The notes under the pieces were generated by a model. The model was not told where the DNA came from and did not search any database. It worked only from the letters and a program-made list of their open reading frames with translations. A DNA stretch of 16,933 nucleotides from CAKRZE01 sp045617585 (lineage in GTDB: Bacteria; Bacillota; Clostridia; Oscillospirales; CAG-272). This document shows, in pieces, positions 12,526 through 16,933 of this stretch. Position 1 is the stretch's first letter; each line of letters begins with the position of its first letter. Made by a program: the position numbers and the translations under genes. The stretch lies in the NCBI GenBank assembly GCA_045617585.1, contig JAZLIW010000055.1:1-16933 (forward strand). The letters run 5' to 3'.

Positions 12526-13674
12526 ATGGTGGCTTTGGACGAACTGCTTGCCGATTATGAGGAGAGCAGCGATAAAACGCGCGCGGAAATGGCGGATTAT
12601 CTGATCTATATGCTGACGCACGGCTGGACGCCCTCGGCGCGGGAGAGGGAAACGCTGAACGCTTTCACCACCCGGCAGATCGGAACGCTGCTTAGGGAGA
12701 TCCCGGAAAAAGCCTCCTTCCGGGAAAAGGACGCCTGCTGCTCGCTCGGAGACCGTGTGATGATGCTGCTGGTCGCGCTGTATCCGGACAGATCCTCGAT
12801 CCCTGAGGAGGACTTGGAACGCGCGGGAGAACTGGCACAAGTGCTGAAGGACGCCCGGCCGATCGACAACACGGTGCGGCTGATCTTTGAGAAAAAACCG
12901 GTCGAGGCGGAATACGCGGAGACCTACGTCGGGCGGCTGCTTTCCTATGCCGCCTCCGACGGGGACGAATACAAAAAGGGCAGAATGTACGCCTGCCTGC
13001 TGGACGAGCGGGAACGCCTGACCGAGCTCGGTGGGAAGGCGGGCGAACGGATGACGGCGTATCTGGAGGGGGAACTGGAGCGGTATTCGTCCGTCACCGA
13101 ACCCGACGCCGATACGCTGGACGCGATGGAGCTTGCCGCCGACCTTGCACGTTTCTTCATCAGCCCGGAAAGCACGGCGTACCTGCATCGCCTGATCCTT
13201 GCCGGACATACCGGTGTCGGCTTCTACGCGGCGGAAACGATCCTGAAAACGGGCGGCACGCTCGACGCGGAGGAGATCCGGTCTCTTGCCGCCGAGCGCG
13301 TGTTCGCGAATCTGTCTTACCGGCTTCTGAAGGATCACGGCCTTGCTTCCTCCTTTCCGGCGGAATATTCGACGCCGGAATACCTTGCGGAGAGCGACCT
13401 CGTCCACTGGCTGACTTACCCGACCGAGCTCGGCAGGGTTCCGGACGAGATCGAATATCTCGGGCCGGTCAGATTCCTCCTCAAACGGGAGACGTATTAC
13501 GTTTTCCGCTTCCGCTCGGACAGTGAGACGCTGAGTGAAGAGCAGCGCGGACAGTGGCTGATCGGATGGTCGAACGAGGACGGCGGAACGTTCAGTAAAT
13601 TTGAACCGTACGCCGATCACGACCGCGGAACGGTCGAAAAAACGCTGAAAGAGATCAAGCGGCACTGCATTTGA
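12526..13674 (+). CDS. Uncharacterised 382-aa protein
   Basis: Not recognised. Start ATG 12526 has AAAGGAAA 7-14 bases upstream; the frame is open from TTG 12439 but that codon lies in the promoter. It is acidic and soluble, with no signal peptide. The first 270 residues look all-helical and could be HEAT- or TPR-like (LADYEESSDKTRAEMADYLIYML, MELAADLARFFISPESTAYLHRLILAGHTGVGFYAAETIL). The last 90 form a different, beta-rich unit (DEIEYLGPVRFLLKRETYYVFRFRSDSETL, GQWLIGWSNEDGGTFSKFEPY). It stands 11 bp before the glycosylase gene and is probably cotranscribed with it. Confidence 0.8.
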   Translation: MVALDELLADYEESSDKTRAEMADYLIYMLTHGWTPSARERETLNAFTTRQIGTLLREIPEKASFREKDACCSLGDRVMMLLVALYPDRSSIPEEDLERAGELAQVLKDARPIDNTVRLIFEKKPVEAEYAETYVGRLLSYAASDGDEYKKGRMYACLLDERERLTELGGKAGERMTAYLEGELERYSSVTEPDADTLDAMELAADLARFFISPESTAYLHRLILAGHTGVGFYAAETILKTGGTLDAEEIRSLAAERVFANLSYRLLKDHGLASSFPAEYSTPEYLAESDLVHWLTYPTELGRVPDEIEYLGPVRFLLKRETYYVFRFRSDSETLSEEQRGQWLIGWSNEDGGTFSKFEPYADHDRGTVEKTLKEIKRHCI

Positions 13675-13685
13675 GGGGGCAAACA

Positions 13686-14183
13686 ATGACCGTTCATCCG
13701 ATCCCGCCCGTCTGCGACGCGGCGTCCGAGGTGCTGATCCTCGGCAGCTTTCCTTCGGTCCGGTCGAGGGAAGAGGGCTTTTTCTACGGCCATCCGCAGA
13801 ACCGGTTCTGGAAGGTGCTTGCCGCGGTCTGCGGAAGGGAGATCCCGCTGACGATCCCGGAGAAGAAGGCGTTTCTTCTCTCGGAGAAGATCGCGCTCTG
13901 GGATGTGATCGCCTCCTGCGAGATCGAGGGGAGCGCCGACAGCACGATCCGTCACGCGGCGCCGAACGATCTTTCCCTGATCCTTGACGCGGCGCCGATC
14001 CGCGCGATCTTCGTTAACGGCAGGACGGCGGAGGCGTATTACCGCCGCTTCTCCGAGCCGAAGACGGGAAGAAAAGCGATCTGTCTCCCGTCGACCAGTC
14101 CCGCGAACGCCGCGTGGACGTCGGAGCGCCTGACAGAAGCGTGGTCGGTGATCCGGGGAGAGGGCAAGGGAACGGATTCCTGA
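13686..14183 (+). CDS. DNA-deoxyinosine glycosylase (UDG superfamily)
   Basis: A 165-aa protein from ATG 13686, with GAGGGGG upstream. The motifs match the deoxyinosine / hypoxanthine-DNA glycosylase branch of the uracil-DNA glycosylase superfamily: ILGSFPSVRS (18-27), FYGHPQNRFWKVL (33-45), LWDVIASCEIEGSADSTIR (71-89) and LPSTSPANA (134-142). Enzymes of this group remove deaminated adenine (hypoxanthine), sometimes uracil, from DNA to start base excision repair. Length is normal. The preceding unknown gene is close enough to share its promoter. Confidence 0.9.
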   Translation: MTVHPIPPVCDAASEVLILGSFPSVRSREEGFFYGHPQNRFWKVLAAVCGREIPLTIPEKKAFLLSEKIALWDVIASCEIEGSADSTIRHAAPNDLSLILDAAPIRAIFVNGRTAEAYYRRFSEPKTGRKAICLPSTSPANAAWTSERLTEAWSVIRGEGKGTDS

Positions 14184-14229
14184 AAAAAATTTATCCGAAA
14201 AACATAAAAACGAAAGGACGATACGAACG

Positions 14230-14826
14230 ATGGAAAGCGGATTTACGAGAGAGACGGCGCTTGCACTGCTCAAAAAATACAACCGCGACCCGTTTCACCT
14301 GCGCCACGCGTATACCGTGGAGGGCGTGATGCGGTGGTACGCCGCGGAGCTCGGTTACGGGGAGGACGCGGACTTCTGGGCGGAGGTCGGTCTGCTCCAC
14401 GACGTGGATTTTGAGAACTGGCCGGAGGAGCACTGCGTCAGGGCACCGGAGCTGCTCCGCGAGATCGGGGCGTCGGACGCGCTGATCCACGCCGTCTGTT
14501 CCCACGGCTGGTCGATCTGCTGCGATACGGAGCCCGTCCATCCGATGGAAAAGATCCTCTTCGCCGCGGACGAGCTGACCGGACTGATCGGCGCCGCCGC
14601 GCTGATGCGTCCCTCGAAGAGCACGAAGGACATGGAGGTCTCCAGTCTGAAAAAGAAGTTCAAGGATAAAAAGTTTGCCGCCGGATGTTCCCGCGACGTG
14701 ATCGCAAAGGGCGCGGAGATCCTCGGCTGGGACCTGAACGAGCTGTTTGAAAAGACCATTCTCGCGATGCGTGACTGCGAGGACCCGGTCAACGACGCGC
14801 TTCGTGCGGACGGGATCGAAGCGTGA
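14230..14826 (+). CDS. HD-domain metal-dependent phosphohydrolase
   Basis: A 198-aa soluble protein, start ATG 14230 with AAAGGA about 10 bases upstream. An HD fold with metal ligands in order: His26 (HLRHAYTVE), His57-Asp58 (LLHDVDFENWPEEH), His92 (SHGW) and Asp114 (AADELTGLI). This is the small HDIG-type hydrolase common in Clostridia; substrates of relatives are mostly unknown and may be nucleotides. The stop overlaps the start of the peptidase gene (GTGA), suggesting coupled translation. Confidence 0.88.
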   Translation: MESGFTRETALALLKKYNRDPFHLRHAYTVEGVMRWYAAELGYGEDADFWAEVGLLHDVDFENWPEEHCVRAPELLREIGASDALIHAVCSHGWSICCDTEPVHPMEKILFAADELTGLIGAAALMRPSKSTKDMEVSSLKKKFKDKKFAAGCSRDVIAKGAEILGWDLNELFEKTILAMRDCEDPVNDALRADGIEA

Positions 14827-15443
14827 AGGTGCTCGTTACCGGGTTCGACCCCTTCGGCGGCGCGGCGGTCAATCCGTCCTATGAGGCGGTGAGGCTGCTC
14901 CCGGACCGGATCGGCGGAATCGTGATCGAAAAAAGAGAACTGCCGACCGTCTTCGGGGAGAGCGGGGAACTGCTCCTTCGCGCGATCGGAGAGACCCGTC
15001 CCTCGTTCGTGATCTGCGTCGGGCAGGCGGCGGGACGGCGGGGGATCACCCTCGAAAAATACGCGCTCAACGTCCGCGCGGCGCGGATCCCGGATAACCG
15101 GGGCTTCCGTCCCGCCGAGGAGAAGATCGATCCCGTGGGTCCCGACGCGCTTTCCGTCCCCTTTTCCGTTTCCGCTCTCGCGGAACGGCTGAACGCCGCG
15201 TACCCTGTCTTTTCCCCGAGCTATCACGCGGGGACCTTCGTCTGCAACGAGCTGTACTACCGCCTTCTGTCCGCACTTCCTCGGTGCGGCGTGCGGGCGG
15301 GACTGTTCGTTCACGTTCCCTGCCTGCCGGAGCAGGCGGAGAACGGCAGATTTCCGTCGATGACGCTGACGGACATCCGTGACGCGCTGCTTTTACTGAT
15401 CCGTACATTGACCGATATGAATGAAAACGATCTTACAGAATGA
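14823..15443 (+). CDS. pcp: Pyroglutamyl-peptidase I
   Basis: A 206-aa cytoplasmic cysteine peptidase (family C15) that removes N-terminal pyroglutamate. Start GTG 14823 overlaps the HD gene. The whole family pattern is present: VLVTGFDPFGGAAVNPSYEAV (3-23), GQAAGRRGITLEKYALN (67-83) with catalytic Glu78, AGTFVCNELYY (136-146) with Cys141, and LFVHVPCLPEQ (161-171) with His164. Length is usual for bacterial Pcp. The next gene starts 13 bp after its stop. Confidence 0.95.
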   Translation: MKVLVTGFDPFGGAAVNPSYEAVRLLPDRIGGIVIEKRELPTVFGESGELLLRAIGETRPSFVICVGQAAGRRGITLEKYALNVRAARIPDNRGFRPAEEKIDPVGPDALSVPFSVSALAERLNAAYPVFSPSYHAGTFVCNELYYRLLSALPRCGVRAGLFVHVPCLPEQAENGRFPSMTLTDIRDALLLLIRTLTDMNENDLTE

Positions 15444-15456
15444 GAGGTAAAGAACG

Positions 15457-16611
15457 ATGCTTGATCTTGACATTGAACAGTTTTGGAAAGACGAGGCGCT
15501 TGCCCACGAGGACAACTGCTTCTCCAAAAACGCATCGCAGGTCGCTCTTGGGATCCGTATGAGCGACGAATGCGTCTTCGCGGAGCTCGGCGAAGACGGG
15601 CAGCCGTGGGGATATACACCCCCGCAGCGCCGCTACGAGCTCAACTGCCGCTATAACGAAAAGGCACGTAAGATCGTCGGCAGACCGCTGCTCCGTGAGG
15701 ACAAGCCCCTTCCGCCCGAAAAGATGCCGAAGGTGACGATCCCCGGGGCGCGTCAGATCGGCGAGGTCTTCGGCGGGAAGTATGTCTTCGACGGGAACAC
15801 GACCTGGCTTCGCGGCAATCTCTCCGGTCCGGAGGACCTGAAAAAGAAACTGGACGAGGTCGCGGCACTGGTCGCGGATCCCGAGGCGTTCCGTTCCTTT
15901 GTTCTGCCGAAGGACTGGGATGAGCGCTGCCGCGCCGTGTATGAGCTGTACGGCAAAAGACCGGGCCAGTTTACCGGGATCCGCGGTCCCGTGACCCTTG
16001 CGACCTCGATCTTCGGGACGCAGGAACTGCTGTTTCTGTATTACGACGACGAGGGACTGTATACCGAGTTTGCCGACCGGATCGCCGACGTGGTCCTTGC
16101 CTACGTCGATCTCTACATCCGGGAATCGGGCGCGACGCCGGAGAATTTCCGTCACGGCTTTACGTTCCTCGATGACGATTCCAATCTTCTGACGCCGGAG
16201 ATGTACCGCGCCTTCGGTTACCGCGTTCTCAAGCGCGTTTTCGAGCGCACGGCGCCCGCGCCCGGCGATTACCGCTATCAGCATTCCGATTCCGCGATGG
16301 GCCATCTGATCCCGCTGCTCGCAGACTTTGACCTGACGGGCTGCAACTTCGGCCCGACCGTGACCGTGCGCGAGATCCGGAAATATATGCCCCGTACCCG
16401 TATTGACGGTCAGCTCGCCCCCTTTACCTTCATGCGCAACGTGGAGGAGGATATCGTCGCCGAGGTCCGTCGTGACTGCGAAGCGGCGAAGGAAAACGAC
16501 CTGCGCGGGCTGAACATATCGACTGCCGGCTCGATCAACAACGGTTCGCTGCTGACCAGTATGCGTACCGTGATGGCGGCGATCCAGAAATACGGCAGAT
16601 ACGGCGGTTAA
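15457..16611 (+). CDS. URO-D-family protein (uroporphyrinogen decarboxylase-like)
   Basis: A 384-aa soluble protein, start ATG 15457 with GAGAGGT about 9 bases upstream. The second half has the TIM-barrel pattern of the URO-D superfamily: GPVTLATSIFGTQELLFLYYDD (about 177-198), an HGFTFLDDDSNLLTPEMYR segment (about 229-247), YQHSDSAMGHLIPLL (274-288) and LTGCNFGPTVTVREIRKYMP (293-312). True HemE has a different N-terminus, and corrinoid methyltransferases of this fold (MtaA/MtbA) bind zinc with an HxC motif. Here the corresponding histidine stretch is HSDS without that cysteine. It is therefore one of the many URO-D-like proteins of gut bacteria with unknown substrate, and not a heme enzyme by context. 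It is probably the last gene of the cluster. Confidence 0.8.
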   Translation: MLDLDIEQFWKDEALAHEDNCFSKNASQVALGIRMSDECVFAELGEDGQPWGYTPPQRRYELNCRYNEKARKIVGRPLLREDKPLPPEKMPKVTIPGARQIGEVFGGKYVFDGNTTWLRGNLSGPEDLKKKLDEVAALVADPEAFRSFVLPKDWDERCRAVYELYGKRPGQFTGIRGPVTLATSIFGTQELLFLYYDDEGLYTEFADRIADVVLAYVDLYIRESGATPENFRHGFTFLDDDSNLLTPEMYRAFGYRVLKRVFERTAPAPGDYRYQHSDSAMGHLIPLLADFDLTGCNFGPTVTVREIRKYMPRTRIDGQLAPFTFMRNVEEDIVAEVRRDCEAAKENDLRGLNISTAGSINNGSLLTSMRTVMAAIQKYGRYGG

Positions 16612-16627
16612 CTCCGTTGATCGGACC

Positions 16628-16649
16628 GGATAAAACCCGGGATTTATCC
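16628..16649 (+). other. Hairpin after the URO-D-family gene
   Basis: Perfect 7-bp inverted repeat GGATAAA / TTTATCC with an 8-base loop containing CCCGGG. No T run follows, so it is not a standard terminator. It may stabilise the mRNA end or bind a protein upstream of the next promoter. Confidence 0.45.
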
Positions 16650-16675
16650 CGAGTGCGGAAAAAGGCGAAAAAGGG

Positions 16676-16704
16676 TTGATTTTTTTCGCCGGATGTGGTA
16701 AAAT
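16676..16704 (+). promoter_or_regulatory. Promoter of the Wzz-like gene
   Basis: TTGATT (16676-16681), 17 bp, TAAAAT (16699-16704) preceded by TGTGG, giving a leader of about 55 bases. Confidence 0.8.
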
Positions 16705-16766
16705 AACGTTGCGGTTCCATGCCGGATGCGGAACGTCAGAGATCATTTGATTAAAAGGTGGTTCTC

Positions 16767-16933
16767 ATGTCAAACGAAAACACGAACACGGCGAACCTCC
16801 GTGAAGCGGAGGGTACGAACGAAACGGCGATCGATCTGCGGGTATTCTTTACGGTCTTTCTTGACAATATCCTTTTGATCGCGGGTGTGACGGCCGCGGC
16901 GCTGATCGCGGCGCTCATCTTCTTCACGGTGAC
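16767..16933 (+). CDS. Wzz-like membrane protein, N-terminal part
   Basis: The gene runs off the window after 55 codons. Start ATG 16767 has AAAGGTGG 7-14 bases upstream. A hydrophilic, Asn/Glu/Thr-rich stretch of about 22 residues leads to AIDLRVFFTVFLDNILLIAG and a long hydrophobic helix. An IDL-R motif directly before the first helix is typical of Wzz/CapA-type polysaccharide co-polymerases, which would make this the first gene of an exopolysaccharide locus. With so little sequence, this is tentative. Confidence 0.5.
   Translation, partial: MSNENTNTANLREAEGTNETAIDLRVFFTVFLDNILLIAGVTAAALIAALIFFTV

Overview
The window looks like a chromosomal stretch of a GC-rich member of the Clostridia (Bacillota), probably an uncultured gut species. 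This is inferred from near-consensus sigma-A promoters (TTGACA-17-TATAAT), strong Shine-Dalgarno sites, frequent GTG starts, a sortase-like protein, a VanZ-family protein and tRNA genes that encode their CCA ends. No taxonomic marker was available to confirm this. Most of the window is GC-rich. The stretch from about 8,914 to 9,935 is clearly AT-richer and looks like an inserted island.

Layout. (1) 1-1,340 (+): the tail of a membrane-anchored protein overlaps a sortase-fold protein that has lost its catalytic residues, followed by a two-unit cysteine-rich AP2-domain protein. (2) 1,431-5,531: an SLC13-type permease (-) diverges from a GH2 beta-mannosidase-like gene (+), which overlaps a VanZ-family gene. 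The GH2 promoter contains a near-perfect 20-bp palindrome between -35 and -10. (3) 5,618-8,152: a nitroreductase (-), an unrecognised gene (+) and a WYL-domain regulator (-). (4) 8,385-8,913: a tRNA operon Asp-Phe-Gly-Cys with its own promoter and terminator and a hairpin in every spacer. (5) 8,914-10,015: an AT-rich island with an inverted array of 7-bp repeats, a four-helix-bundle (23S IVS/Avd-like) gene with its own promoter and terminator, and a GNAT acetyltransferase gene that has lost its 3' end. (6) 10,071-10,754: an Xre-type regulator fused to membrane helices. (7) 10,935-16,611 (+): a close-packed run of a YwaF/TMEM164-like membrane protein, a DUF3885-like protein, an unrecognised 382-aa protein, a deoxyinosine-type DNA glycosylase, an HD-domain hydrolase, pyroglutamyl-peptidase I and a URO-D-family protein. 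(8) From 16,676: a promoter and the first 55 codons of a Wzz-like membrane protein, possibly the start of a polysaccharide locus.

Most genes look like ordinary cellular or accessory functions. The points most worth a second look are the catalytically dead sortase fold, the repeat-flanked four-helix-bundle unit beside the tRNA operon, the tRNA-Cys with C at position 55, and the operator-like palindrome in the glycosidase promoter.
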